A stretch of DNA of 33,069 bases from Acidimicrobiaceae bacterium (GCA_027306925.1 DAHUXW010000028.1:1-33069), one strand, 5' to 3'; shown: positions 1-7,700, numbered from the stretch's first letter. The notes: generated by a model not told the origin, from the letters alone. A program made the numbers and translations.

Positions 1-65
1 AGCCCGCCGGGCCGCGGGGGGAGAGGATCGTCACGTGCTTCGTCCGCGGACCGTGACGCTTCCTG

Positions 66-1172
66 CTACTGGACGATGTTCGCCGTGAACCACGAGTTCA
101 CCGCGTTCTCCCGCGCGCCCCACGTGTACGGGTCGATCGTGAGGAGCACCGACGCCGCAGGCAGCGGCGGGAGGGCCTTGCGCGGCGCGACGCCCTGGAC
201 GACCGGGTAGTAGAGCGAGTCGCCGGTCGGGTCGCCGAACTGCATCTCCTTCTGCCCCGCGGGCGACAGCACGTACTGCTCGAAGAGCTTTGCCTCCGCC
301 TGCTCGGCCTTCGGCGCCTTCGAGTCGATTCCCATGACACCGGGGAGCAGAGTCGCCGGCTTCAGGTACATGACCTTCAGGTTCTTGTCCGAGAACGTGG
401 CGCCGACGGCGGCGGAGCTCTGGACGAGCGCGAGCTGGATCTGACCCGACCCGAGCGCGGCGAGCGTCGGCCCGTTCGTCGGGTTGATCACGAGGCCGTT
501 CGCCTTCAGCTTGGAGAAGTACGCCTCGCCCTGGCTCACGCCACCGAAGTACTGCATCATCCCGGCGATGAGCGGGTAGGTCGGCCCGGACTGGCTCGGG
601 TCGTTCATCCCGACCTTGCCCTTCCAGGCCGGCGAGAGCAGCTGCTGCCACGAGGTCGGCGGGTGCTTCACCTTCGTCGAGTCGTAGATGATCGCCGCCA
701 CGAGCGTGACGCCCGACGGCGTGAAGCTCTTGTCCTTCGGGATCGACTGGGTGCCGAGCGCGTTCCACTTCACGTTGGGCTCCCAGTTGCGAAGGAGCAT
801 GCCCTGCTGGTCGAGCGCGGCGAAGGCCGTCGGGCCGTCCACCCACAGAAGGCCCCACTTCGGGTTGTTCTTCGACGCCTCGATCTGGGTGAGCAGCGGT
901 CCCGTCGAGTTGTCGTCGAGCTGGACGGGGATGTGGTACTTCTTCGCGAACGTGGTCGTCACGAGTTTGTCGTAGCCCTGCGCCGAGTAGACGACGAGCG
1001 GCACGACGTTCGCACGCGCCGTCGAACGGTGCGTCGAGCTCGCGGCCGCGACCCCGGCGGTCGACGCCATCGCCGCGACGAGTGCCCCCGCCGTCGTCAC
1101 CGCTACGGCCGTCGGCGCGACTCTCCGCCGGCCCGGCCGGCGCGGGCGCGTCGATCCATACGCATTTTCCAT
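66..1172 (-). CDS. ABC transporter substrate-binding protein, iron(III)/FbpA-like
   Basis: This 368-residue exported protein looks like the periplasmic-binding-fold component of an ABC importer. Residues 8-45 form a signal sequence with an Arg-rich n-region (RRPGRRR) and an Ala-rich hydrophobic core. The mature part opens with VPLVVYSAQGYDKL and continues with a target-of-specificity segment like that of FbpA/AfuA-type (type II fold) iron-binding proteins. I chose the ATG at 1172 because GGGAGA lies about 9 nt upstream and the signal peptide starts just after it. A longer reading frame back to 1361 adds 63 residues unlike any leader. Partner permease and ATPase genes would lie to the left, outside the window. 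Iron is the best guess for the ligand; thiamine, phosphonate or sulfate binders of the same fold are alternatives. Confidence 0.85.
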   Translation of the reverse strand: MENAYGSTRPRRPGRRRVAPTAVAVTTAGALVAAMASTAGVAAASSTHRSTARANVVPLVVYSAQGYDKLVTTTFAKKYHIPVQLDDNSTGPLLTQIEASKNNPKWGLLWVDGPTAFAALDQQGMLLRNWEPNVKWNALGTQSIPKDKSFTPSGVTLVAAIIYDSTKVKHPPTSWQQLLSPAWKGKVGMNDPSQSGPTYPLIAGMMQYFGGVSQGEAYFSKLKANGLVINPTNGPTLAALGSGQIQLALVQSSAAVGATFSDKNLKVMYLKPATLLPGVMGIDSKAPKAEQAEAKLFEQYVLSPAGQKEMQFGDPTGDSLYYPVVQGVAPRKALPPLPAASVLLTIDPYTWGARENAVNSWFTANIVQ

Positions 1173-1223
1173 CACGATTGTTCTCCCGTCGAGCGTCGGT
1201 TCATTGCCAAGCGACGCCCAGGA

Positions 1224-1229
1224 CCTTAG
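1224..1229 (-). promoter_or_regulatory. Candidate -10 box of the binding-protein gene
   Basis: On the minus strand the hexamer reads TAAGGT, a good actinobacterial TANNNT box. It would give a leader of about 45 nt before the ATG at 1172. No clear -35 element is visible. Confidence 0.4.
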
Positions 1230-1386
1230 GAAGCGACCGTTACGCGATTTCCACCGGATGGCGACCGGTTGCTGAACAGTTGGTTGCCGGTCGAGAGACA
1301 TCGCGCGACACCGAAGCGCGGGGACGGGACGCTGGGCCGGGGCGCGGGGGCCGACCGCCATCGCCGTCAGGGGCCCTACCGGCTAC

Positions 1387-1392
1387 TAGGGT
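1387..1392 (+). promoter_or_regulatory. Candidate -10 box of pfkA
   Basis: The hexamer TAGGGT lies about 105 nt upstream of the pfkA ATG. It overlaps the right arm of a CCCTA/TAGGG inverted repeat with an 8-nt loop, which could be an operator. No -35 element stands out. Confidence 0.35.
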
Positions 1393-1496
1393 TGCGCACC
1401 GGCACCCGCGATCGCCCGGCACCGGACGGCGCCGCACCCGCTGGCACGTCGAGCAGGAGCGACGCGGGCGTGCACGAGACGAAAGGGTCCGAAGCG

Positions 1497-2528
1497 ATGC
1501 GCGTGGCTGTTCTGACCGGAGGGGGCGACTGCCCGGGGCTCAACGCCGCTATCCGAGCGGTCGTGCGCAAGTCGACGGTTGCGTACTCGGACGACGTGAT
1601 CGGGTTCCGCAACGGCTGGCACGGCGTCATCGAGGACGACGCGATCCCGCTCGACGTCGCGCGGTGCCGCGGGATCCTTCCCCGGGGCGGCACGATCCTC
1701 GGCACGTCGCGGGTGAACCCGTTCAAGGTCCCGGGAGGCGTGGAACGCTCGATCGCGACCCTCGAGCGCCGCGGCGTCGACGCGGTCGTCGCGATCGGCG
1801 GCGAGGGAACGCTCAGCGTCTCGCGCCAGCTCGCCGAGGCCGGCGTCCCCGTGGTCGGCATCCCGAAGACGATCGACAACGACGTGAACTGCACGGACTA
1901 CACGATCGGCTTCGACACCGCCGTCCAGATCGCTGTCGAGGCGATCGACCGGCTCCACACGACGGCCGAGTCCCACGACCGCGTGATGGTCTGCGAGGTC
2001 ATGGGGCGCCACGTCGGGTGGATCGCGCTCTACAGCGGGCTCGCGGCGGGCGCGGCCGTCGTGATCGTGCCCGAGGAGCCCTTCGACCTCGCGCTCGTCG
2101 CGGGCCATCTTGCCCGGCGGCACGAGAAGGGGCGGTTCGCCTCGATCGTCGTCGTCGCCGAGGGCGCGAAGCCGAAGGAGGGGACGCTCGACCTGCCGCC
2201 GGCGGAGATCGACCAGTTCGACCACGAGCGGCTCGGCGGGATCGGGAGCATCGTGGCACGCGAGCTCGAGGACCTCACGCGCCTCGAGTGCCGCGTCACG
2301 ATCCTCGGCCACGTGCTCCGCGGCGGGACCCCGTCCGCGTTCGACCGCGTGCTTGCGACCCGCTTCGGCATCGCTGCCGTCGACGCGGCCCACGACGGGG
2401 CGTTCGGCCACATGGTCGCGCTGAAGGGCGCGAAGATCGAGCGCGTGACGCTCGCGGCGGCGACCGCGGAGCTGAAGCGCCTCGACCGCTCGCTCGTCGA
2501 GGACGTCGCGAGAGTCTTCCTCGAGTAG
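1497..2528 (+). CDS. pfkA: 6-phosphofructokinase, ATP-type with mixed active-site signature
   Basis: This 343-residue enzyme phosphorylates fructose 6-phosphate to fructose 1,6-bisphosphate in the cytoplasm. The phosphate-donor loop GGGDCPGLN is at residues 8-16, GGEGT at 101-105, PKTIDND with the catalytic Asp127 at 123-129, and MGRHVG at 169-174. Gly104 is the residue linked to ATP use, whereas PPi enzymes carry Asp there. Lys124, however, is typical of the PPi-type group. This Gly/Lys pairing is known from ATP-dependent actinobacterial enzymes such as that of Streptomyces, so ATP is the likely donor. The start is the ATG at 1497, with an AAAGGG about 10 nt upstream and the family N-terminus MRVAVLTGGGD right after it. 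The gene is convergent with pncB. Confidence 0.95.
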   Translation: MRVAVLTGGGDCPGLNAAIRAVVRKSTVAYSDDVIGFRNGWHGVIEDDAIPLDVARCRGILPRGGTILGTSRVNPFKVPGGVERSIATLERRGVDAVVAIGGEGTLSVSRQLAEAGVPVVGIPKTIDNDVNCTDYTIGFDTAVQIAVEAIDRLHTTAESHDRVMVCEVMGRHVGWIALYSGLAAGAAVVIVPEEPFDLALVAGHLARRHEKGRFASIVVVAEGAKPKEGTLDLPPAEIDQFDHERLGGIGSIVARELEDLTRLECRVTILGHVLRGGTPSAFDRVLATRFGIAAVDAAHDGAFGHMVALKGAKIERVTLAAATAELKRLDRSLVEDVARVFLE

Positions 2529-2537
2529 AGGAGAGAC

Positions 2538-2568
2538 GCGCCGCGCGGGTGCGCGACGTGCGCGGCGC
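2538..2568. terminator. Hairpin between convergent pfkA and pncB
   Basis: A perfect 9-bp inverted repeat has arms GCGCCGCGC (2538-2546) and GCGCGGCGC (2560-2568) around a 13-nt loop. It lies in the 54-nt gap between two converging genes, so it could end transcription in both directions. There is no T-run, so intrinsic termination is uncertain. Confidence 0.45.
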
Positions 2569-2582
2569 CCGCGCGACCGGCC

Positions 2583-4028
2583 CTAGCAGGACGGGTGGGT
2601 CACGAGCTCGACGACGAGCGCGGGCGACCCCGGAGCCACGTCGAGCGCCTCGGGACCGAGCTCGTTGAGCGAGGCCCACACGCGGTCGCGGGCGACCGTG
2701 AGCTCCTCGCGCCCGAGCACCTCGCCGCCGTCCACGACGCGCCGCTGGAGCGCGCGCACCGTCGCACCGTCGCCGGCGACCGTCGTCGCCACGGCGCGCA
2801 CTGCCGCGTCCGTCGACATCTCGGCCGGCGCAACGCGCGCGCGGGGGGCGGCGTCGGCACGCGCCGCGACGGGCCCGGCGCCGGCCGCGGCGCCGGAACG
2901 TGGCGCGTGTGCGACGACCAGAAGCTCGGCGCGGGCCGTGCCCGACGCGTCGAGCGCCCGGAACGCGTGCTTTCGGCCCCCGGACCCGGCCTTTCCGACC
3001 GAGCGCTTCGCGACCGGCCGCAGCACGTCCGCGCCGCTCTCACTGCGGGCGATCGCGACGAGCTTGTACACGAAGCCGGCCGTCGGCGCGCCGGAGCCCG
3101 TCGCCACGCTCGTGCCGACGCCGTACGCGTCGACGGGTGCGGCGCGAAGCTCGGCGAGCAGGTGCTCGTCGAGGTCCGAGCTCACGACGATACGCGTCGC
3201 TCGCGCGCCTAGGCGGTCGAGCTGGTGCCTCGCGCGCGACGCGCCAGACGCGAGGTCGCCGGAGTCGATCCGCACGCCCCCCGGGCCCGCGGCGCCCACC
3301 CGACGCGCTGCGGCGACCGCGCGCTCGATCCCGGTCGCGACGTCGAAGGTGTCGACGAGCAGTGTCGTAGCCGCACCGGACGACGCGAGCTGCGCGTCGA
3401 ACGCCTCGTTCTCGCTCGGGTACGCGAGCGAGAACGCGTGCGACGCCGTCCCCGCGGTCGGGATGCCGTAGCGCATCCCGGCCTCCAGGCTCGAGGTGGA
3501 CGAGAAGCCGGCGAGGTACGCGGCTCGCGCGCAGGCGGGCGCGGCGGCCTCGTGCACGCGGCGGCTTCCCATCTCGACGAGGTCGCGGCCGCCGGCGGCG
3601 GCGACCATACGCGCCGCCGCAGACGCGACCGCGCTGTCGGCGTTGAGCACGGAGAGGACGAGGGTCTCGAGCAGAAGGCCCTCGGCGAACGGCCCCTCGA
3701 GCGTGAGGACGGGGCTGCCGGCGAAGTAGCACTCCCCCTCCTCGTACGCATCGATCGACGCCGAGAGCCGGAACGCCTCGAGCCACTCGAGCGCCGCGGC
3801 AGACACCACCCGCTCGCGCCGCAGCCAGTCGAGCTCCCGCGGGCCGAACCGGAACTCGCCGAGCTCGTCGAGCAGCCGGCCGAGCCCGGCAACGACCCCG
3901 TAGCGCCGTCCCGGCGGGAGCGAGCGGGCGAACACCTCGAACACCGCTCGACGCGACGCGACGCCCGAGCGGAGCGCCGCGTCGAGCATCGTCAGCTCGT
4001 ACCTGTCGGTCATGAGGGCGGTCGACAT
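2583..4028 (-). CDS. pncB: Nicotinate phosphoribosyltransferase
   Basis: This 481-residue enzyme joins nicotinate to PRPP to make nicotinate mononucleotide, the salvage entry to NAD. The family N-terminus TDRYELTM is at residues 7-14. EMGSRRVH is at 152-159, the GTASHAF loop with its His is at 193-199, VRIDSGDL is at 252-259, and a YGVGTSVATG phosphate-binding stretch follows. The length suits the actinobacterial PncB type. I chose the ATG at 4028 because GGGAGG lies just upstream, though with a tight 4-nt spacing. The alternative ATG at 4013 has no ribosome binding site. The leader contains a 13-bp tandem repeat, and the gene stands alone between convergent and divergent neighbours. Confidence 0.94.
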   Translation of the reverse strand: MSTALMTDRYELTMLDAALRSGVASRRAVFEVFARSLPPGRRYGVVAGLGRLLDELGEFRFGPRELDWLRRERVVSAAALEWLEAFRLSASIDAYEEGECYFAGSPVLTLEGPFAEGLLLETLVLSVLNADSAVASAAARMVAAAGGRDLVEMGSRRVHEAAAPACARAAYLAGFSSTSSLEAGMRYGIPTAGTASHAFSLAYPSENEAFDAQLASSGAATTLLVDTFDVATGIERAVAAARRVGAAGPGGVRIDSGDLASGASRARHQLDRLGARATRIVVSSDLDEHLLAELRAAPVDAYGVGTSVATGSGAPTAGFVYKLVAIARSESGADVLRPVAKRSVGKAGSGGRKHAFRALDASGTARAELLVVAHAPRSGAAAGAGPVAARADAAPRARVAPAEMSTDAAVRAVATTVAGDGATVRALQRRVVDGGEVLGREELTVARDRVWASLNELGPEALDVAPGSPALVVELVTHPSC

Positions 4029-4066
4029 CTGGCCTCCCTGCTCGCGGGCGCGGCGCCGCGCGCCTG

Positions 4067-4124
4067 TCGGCGGACCGCGTCGGCGGACCGCGTCGGCGGA
4101 CCGCGTCGGCGGACCGCGTCGGCG
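4067..4124. repeat. 13-bp tandem repeat in the pncB leader, 4.5 copies
   Basis: The unit TCGGCGGACCGCG occurs as four exact head-to-tail copies at 4067-4118, followed by a 6-nt partial copy. It lies 39 nt upstream of the pncB start and just downstream of a TAGGCT box on the same strand, so it would be transcribed as part of the pncB leader. Confidence 0.9.
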
Positions 4125-4130
4125 AGCCTA
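4125..4130 (-). promoter_or_regulatory. Candidate -10 box of pncB
   Basis: The minus strand reads TAGGCT directly upstream of the tandem repeat. Transcription starting about 7 nt further on would put the whole repeat in the pncB 5' untranslated region. Confidence 0.35.
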
Positions 4131-4251
4131 ACAACCGGTCCCCCGGCGGCCTCGGGGGACGTGGGAGCGCGCGGGGCTTGCGAGGCGGCCGCGCGCGGAC
4201 GCCGTCGGTAGCATTCGCGCGACGTCATCGAGGCCCGGCAGTCGCTGGAAG

Positions 4252-4479
4252 GTGCTCGCGAGCTACCAGACCGCCGATGCCGTCCGACGCGTCGACGTCT
4301 TCCGCCGACCGGACGGGACCTCCGGGTTCGAGGAGTACCGACGCGACCCGGAGGACATGGCCACCTGGACCTCTGTCCACCGTCTCTCCGGCGCCCGCGA
4401 CGCGTCGCGCGCGGTCGCGGCCGACGATGCCCGGCACGCGGTCCCCTGGGCCGCCGCGCCAATCGACGACCACGGCTGA
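4252..4479 (+). CDS. Small conserved-looking hypothetical protein
   Basis: I do not know a function for this short frame, but its composition differs from the surrounding shadow frames. It reads VLASYQTADAVRRVDVFRRP, then a GFEEYRRDPED segment, and ends near VPWAAAP. This aromatic and acidic pattern resembles small uncharacterised actinobacterial proteins I recall from memory. The start is unclear. The GTG at 4252 has only GGAA almost touching it. The frame stays open upstream to an ACG at 4222, which lies 8 nt after a TAGCAT box ending at 4214 and would add TSSRPGSRWK. The true product may therefore be about ten residues longer with an unusual or misread start. Confidence 0.45.
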   Translation: MLASYQTADAVRRVDVFRRPDGTSGFEEYRRDPEDMATWTSVHRLSGARDASRAVAADDARHAVPWAAAPIDDHG

Positions 4480-4554
4480 CCCGTCGGTCCGCGGCGGACG
4501 CGACCGCGCCCCGCGGTGCGCCGTCGCGTCCGCCGCGCTGACGCCTCGTGTTGC

Positions 4555-4560
4555 TAGGTT
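4555..4560 (+). promoter_or_regulatory. Candidate -10 box, leaderless arrangement
   Basis: TAGGTT ends 6 nt before the GTG at 4567. That spacing would place the transcription start at or next to the start codon. No ribosome binding site is present, which fits a leaderless mRNA. Confidence 0.45.
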
Positions 4561-4566
4561 CGCTCC

Positions 4567-5004
4567 GTGACCCCGGGAGCTTCGGCCGCGCTCCTCGCGT
4601 CGCTCGCGCCGGCGACGACGGCCGTCCGGATGTCGCTCCACGTGCTCGCCGCGGCTGTGTGGGTCGGCGGTCAGATCACCGTGGCGGGGCTGCTCGGAAC
4701 CGTCCGCGGATTCGGCGAGGGCGGACCGAGAGCCGTCGGACGGGCTTTCGGCCGCCTCGAGTGGCCCGCGTACGCGGTCCTCATCGCGACGGGCGTGTGG
4801 AACGTCGTCGCGTCGCGCCCCTCCACGCAGGGCGGGGCGTGGAACGCGGTGCTCGGCGTGAAGATCGCGGTCGCGCTCGCGGCAGGGGTCGCGGCGTGGT
4901 TGCACCAGCGCTCGCGGACCCGTGCCGGGCTCGCGGCCTACGGCGCGCTGACCGGCGTCGCGTCGGTCGCCGCCCTCGTGCTCGGTGTGGTGCTCGCCGG
5001 CTGA
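4567..5004 (+). CDS. Four-helix membrane protein, CopD-like
   Basis: This 145-residue protein is predicted to lie almost entirely in the membrane. Hydrophobic segments fall at about 18-42, 66-82, 94-112 and 123-144. The first carries SLHVLAAAVWVGG, a His followed by a small-residue/Trp motif like that of the copper-resistance D (CopD) and related integral-membrane families. It has no catalytic motif that I recognise. The GTG start at 4567 follows a -10-like box at leaderless spacing. The Fur-family gene lies about 90 nt downstream but seems to have its own promoter, so joint metal handling is only a suggestion from proximity. Confidence 0.65.
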   Translation: MTPGASAALLASLAPATTAVRMSLHVLAAAVWVGGQITVAGLLGTVRGFGEGGPRAVGRAFGRLEWPAYAVLIATGVWNVVASRPSTQGGAWNAVLGVKIAVALAAGVAAWLHQRSRTRAGLAAYGALTGVASVAALVLGVVLAG

Positions 5005-5019
5005 CCGGCCCTCGCCGGC

Positions 5020-5025
5020 TAGAAT
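5020..5025 (+). promoter_or_regulatory. Candidate -10 box of the Fur-family gene
   Basis: TAGAAT lies just after the stop of the membrane-protein gene. It would give a leader of about 60 nt before the proposed Fur start. A GTG at 5035 lies at near-leaderless spacing but is in a different frame from Fur. Confidence 0.4.
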
Positions 5026-5093
5026 CGTTCCAAGGTGCGAGAAGCGCCAGCCGGCGCGGCGCGCGTGCCCGGGGAGACGGCGAGGGGTCAACG

Positions 5094-5507
5094 ATCAGCG
5101 ATCTGCTGGAGCGGCTGCGAGAGCGACAGTGGAGGGTCACGCCGCAGCGCCGCGTCATCGCGGAGGTCCTGGACGGCGAGCACATACACCTCAGCGCAGA
5201 CGCAGTGCACAGCCGCGCGCACGAGCTGCTCCCGGAGATCAGCCTCGCGACCGTGTACAACACGTTGAACGAGCTCGTTGCGATGGGCGAGCTGCTCGAG
5301 GTCTCGGCCGGCGCGGGTCCGAAGCGCTACGACCCGAACGTCACCGCGCCGCACCACCACCTCGTCTGCACGTCGTGCGGCACGCTGCGGGACGTGTTCA
5401 CGAGCGCGCACGCGCCCGACCTCGACCCGGACCAGGCGCACGGCTTCGTCGTCACCGGAGTCGACGTCGTCTACCAGGGGCGATGCCCGGAGTGCGCCGG
5501 CGCCTGA
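5094..5507 (+). CDS. Fur-family metal- or peroxide-responsive repressor, apparent ATC start
   Basis: This protein of about 137 residues is a dimeric DNA-binding metalloregulator. The winged helix spans about residues 1-80 with TPQRRVIAEVLD and SLATVYNTLNELVAMGEL. The dimerisation/metal domain has HHHLVCTSCG and a C-terminal CPEC pair, giving the two CxxC sites for structural zinc. Homologues begin with M-x-DLLERLRER, and here the equivalent position is ATC (Ile) at 5094, 6 nt after a strong GAGGGG ribosome binding site. No ATG, GTG or TTG occurs in this frame between the -10 box at 5020 and the winged helix. A rare ATC start, or a sequencing error for ATG, is therefore likely. Whether it is a Fur, Zur or PerR type cannot be decided from the sequence. 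Confidence 0.88.
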   Translation: MSDLLERLRERQWRVTPQRRVIAEVLDGEHIHLSADAVHSRAHELLPEISLATVYNTLNELVAMGELLEVSAGAGPKRYDPNVTAPHHHLVCTSCGTLRDVFTSAHAPDLDPDQAHGFVVTGVDVVYQGRCPECAGA

Positions 5508-5532
5508 GCCGACGCACCGCCCGGGCGTTCCC

Positions 5533-5548
5533 GGGGCGGACCCGCCCC
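5533..5548. terminator. GC hairpin between convergent Fur and cyclodeaminase genes
   Basis: Arms GGGGCG and CGCCCC enclose a 4-nt loop in the 44-nt gap between two converging genes. There is no following T-run. Confidence 0.4.
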
Positions 5549-5551
5549 GAG

Positions 5552-6502
5552 TCACCGAGGCGCCCGGGACGCCTCCACGACGGCCGCCCGAGCGACCGCC
5601 AGGTCCTCGAAGCCCATGCCGACGGACTTGAACAGCGTCGGTCGCCCGCCCAGGTCGAGCGCGAGCCCGGAAGCCAGCTCGAACAGGTCGGCGGCCACGT
5701 CACCCGGCGAGAACCTGCCTTCGAGCGCCGGAATGCCGAGGTCGCCGGCCGCGAGCGCGCTCGCTCGGTCCTCGACGACGACGACCGAGCGCACGACGGT
5801 CTCGGTGTCGACCTCGCGGCGCTCCGGACGGTGCGACCCGACGGCCACGACGTGCGCCCCCTCTCGGAGCAGGCGGCCGTCGAACAGCGGGTCCGCGCTC
5901 GACGTGCAACAGCAGACGAGGTCGGCGCCCGCGACGGCTTCGGGACCGGCGGCGCTCGCGTCGAGCGCGAGCCCACCGGCGAGCTCGACGAGGGCCTGCA
6001 CGCGGGCCGGATCTCGGCCGACGACGAGGACGCGCCGCAGCGGGCGGACCGCCGCGAGCGCGCGCAGGTGCGCTCGCGCCTGCGGGCCGGTGCCGAAGAG
6101 CGCGAGCACCGACGCGTCGGGCCGGGCGAGGGCGTCGGTCGCCCACGCGGAGACGGCCCCCGTGCGCAGCTCGGTGAGCGCGGCCGCGTCGAGCACCGCG
6201 ACCGGCGCGAGCGACTCGGCGTCGAACACGACGTAGACACCGGCCGCCATCGGCGCGCCCGACGCCGGAGCCGTTGCGAGGGCGAGGACCTTGACCCCGG
6301 CCGCCGAAGCCGACTCCGCCGGCATGAGGAGCAGCTCGCCGCCCGAAAGCTCGACCGACGTGCGCTCGATGTGCCGGGAGGCACCTGCCGCGAGCGCGCC
6401 CGCGATCGCGGCCATCGCTGCGCGCGACGATACGAGCTGCTCGAGGTCCGCGCGTGCGAGGTGCACGATCGCGTCTGGCGCGGGCGCGCCGAGCTCGCTC
6501 AC
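5552..6502 (-). CDS. Ornithine cyclodeaminase/mu-crystallin family protein
   Basis: This 316-residue NAD(P)-dependent protein belongs to the family of ornithine cyclodeaminase, alanine dehydrogenase (archaeal type) and ketimine reductases. The substrate-site Lys71 (VKVL) and Arg113 (LRTGA) are present. The Rossmann motif GTGPQA is at 137-142, VGSHRPERREVD at 222-232, GDLGIP at 253-258, and the typical C-terminal KSVGMGFEDLA follows. The exact substrate cannot be read from sequence; ketimine reduction or amino-acid cyclodeamination are the main options. The GTG start at 6502 lacks a ribosome binding site. It is linked to the stop of the pirin gene 13 nt upstream through a 6-codon micro-ORF overlapping both genes. 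Confidence 0.88.
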   Translation of the reverse strand: MSELGAPAPDAIVHLARADLEQLVSSRAAMAAIAGALAAGASRHIERTSVELSGGELLLMPAESASAAGVKVLALATAPASGAPMAAGVYVVFDAESLAPVAVLDAAALTELRTGAVSAWATDALARPDASVLALFGTGPQARAHLRALAAVRPLRRVLVVGRDPARVQALVELAGGLALDASAAGPEAVAGADLVCCCTSSADPLFDGRLLREGAHVVAVGSHRPERREVDTETVVRSVVVVEDRASALAAGDLGIPALEGRFSPGDVAADLFELASGLALDLGGRPTLFKSVGMGFEDLAVARAAVVEASRAPR

Positions 6503-6519
6503 GCGCGCCGTGGGTTCAC
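6499..6519 (-). other. 6-codon relay micro-ORF between pirin and cyclodeaminase genes
   Basis: A GTG overlaps the pirin TGA as GTGA. Six codons (VNPRRA) later a TGA overlaps the GTG of the next gene, again as GTGA. The downstream gene has no ribosome binding site, so the frame could carry ribosomes across the gap. It may equally be a chance frame. Confidence 0.3.
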
Positions 6520-7481
6520 GAGCCGATGTGGTTCGCCGGGATCTGGCCGAGCTTGCCCTTCTGGTAGTCGTCGAAGGCCTGGCGCAGCTCGTCCTCGGTG
6601 TTCATCACGAACGGTCCGTACCACGCGACCGGCTCGCCGATCGGCACCCCGCCGAGCAGCAGGACCTCGAGCTTCGGCGTGTGGCTATCCTGCCTTGCGT
6701 CGGCGCTCACGACCAGGTGGTCGCCCGTCCCGAGCACCGCGAGCCGCCCGGTGCTCACCGGGTGGGCCGCGCTCCCGACGGCCCCGGAGCCCGCGAGAAC
6801 GTAGACGAGCGCGTTCTGCTCGCGGGGCCACGGAAGCTCCAGCCGGGCGCCGGGCTCGACGGTGGCGTGGAGGAGCGTGATCGGCGTGTACGTCGCACCC
6901 GGGCCGCCGTGGCCGCCGACCGTGCCGGCGATGATCCGGACGAGCGCACCGCCGTCGTGCGAGGCGACCAGCGTCTGGTTCGAACGGCCGATGTCCTGGT
7001 AACGAGGAGGCTCCCACTTGCTCGCGGCCGGAAGGTTCACCCAGAGCTGGATGCCGTGGAAGAGCCCGCCGCTCACGACGAGCTCCTCGGGCGGCGCCTC
7101 GATGTGCAGGATCCCCGCGCCCGCGGTCATCCACTGGGTGTCGCCGTCGGTGATCACCCCCCCGCCGCCGATGGAGTCCTGGTGGCGGAACACGCCGTCG
7201 ATAAGGTAGGTCACCGTCTCGAAGCCCCGGTGCGGATGCCACGGCGTCCCCTTCGGCTCACCCGGCGCGTAGTCGACCTCACCCATCTGGTCCATGTGGA
7301 TGAACGGGTCGAGGTCGCTCTGCGGGACGCCGGCGAACGCGCGGCGGACGGGGAAGCCCTCTCCCTCGAGACCGCTCGGGGCAACGGTCACCAAGCGTAC
7401 CGGGCGCTCGGCGGACGCGGCCGGGTCAGGGCGCTCGACGCGCGGGAGCACGAGGATGTCGTCCACGGTCACTGCGGGCAC
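6516..7481 (-). CDS. Pirin family bicupin protein
   Basis: This 321-residue bicupin has all four pirin metal ligands in the N-terminal cupin: His82 and His84 in WHPHRGFETV, and His126 and Glu128 in GILHIE. GDTQWMTAGAGI precedes them, and a Pirin_C domain follows, ending in GEPVAWYGPFVMNTEDEL. Known pirins bind Fe or Ni; some have quercetin dioxygenase activity and others act as redox regulators, and the sequence does not choose between these. The GTG start at 7481 has a GGAGGT ribosome binding site 6 nt upstream. It lies downstream of the RidA-like gene by 219 nt and directly upstream of the cyclodeaminase gene, suggesting a shared transcript with the latter. Confidence 0.93.
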   Translation of the reverse strand: MPAVTVDDILVLPRVERPDPAASAERPVRLVTVAPSGLEGEGFPVRRAFAGVPQSDLDPFIHMDQMGEVDYAPGEPKGTPWHPHRGFETVTYLIDGVFRHQDSIGGGGVITDGDTQWMTAGAGILHIEAPPEELVVSGGLFHGIQLWVNLPAASKWEPPRYQDIGRSNQTLVASHDGGALVRIIAGTVGGHGGPGATYTPITLLHATVEPGARLELPWPREQNALVYVLAGSGAVGSAAHPVSTGRLAVLGTGDHLVVSADARQDSHTPKLEVLLLGGVPIGEPVAWYGPFVMNTEDELRQAFDDYQKGKLGQIPANHIGS

Positions 7482-7700
7482 GGCGCTACCTCCAGTCGAT
7501 CCTGGTACAGCCGGCGCGTCCGCTCGTCGTGCGCGGCCGGCGCTTCGGGAGCCCGCCGGTCCGGCCCCCCGACCGGTACGAGCCGACCGAGCTGCCGCCC
7601 GCGACGGGCGCTGCGTTCCCGTTGCGTGGAACGCCGTCGGAGCCGCAGTTGTTCCGATCGCGGCCCGCGCGGCACGGCCGCGACGCAGCGTGCTCGGGCG

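Larger units (their letters stand above)
1173..1496. other. Divergent intergenic region between binding protein and pfkA
   Basis: This 324-bp gap separates two genes read outward. It holds a TAAGGT box facing left and a TAGGGT box facing right. The rightward box sits inside a short inverted repeat with arms CCCTA (1374-1378) and TAGGG (1387-1391). I see no convincing coding frame or RNA gene in it. Confidence 0.5.

Noticed and set aside
1082-2668. 528-residue plus-strand frame overlapping the binding-protein gene and pfkA
   Set aside because: It is a shadow of pfkA in another frame: Arg/Gly/Pro-rich with no domain, and it crosses a divergent promoter region.
4067-4124. CRISPR array
   Set aside because: The 13-bp units abut without spacers, so this is a simple tandem repeat.
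4225-5091. 288-residue minus-strand frame opposite the small ORF and membrane-protein gene
   Set aside because: Arg- and Gly-rich composition without motifs; the plus-strand membrane protein explains the region.
5035-5268. GTG at 5035 as leaderless start of the Fur gene
   Set aside because: It is well placed after TAGAAT but in a different frame from Fur. Using it would require a frameshift, so the ATC at 5094 is preferred.
7469-7675. 68-residue minus-strand frame between RidA-like and pirin genes
   Set aside because: It overlaps the pirin ribosome binding site and start, and has only an Arg-rich composition. I see no gene in 7482-7700.
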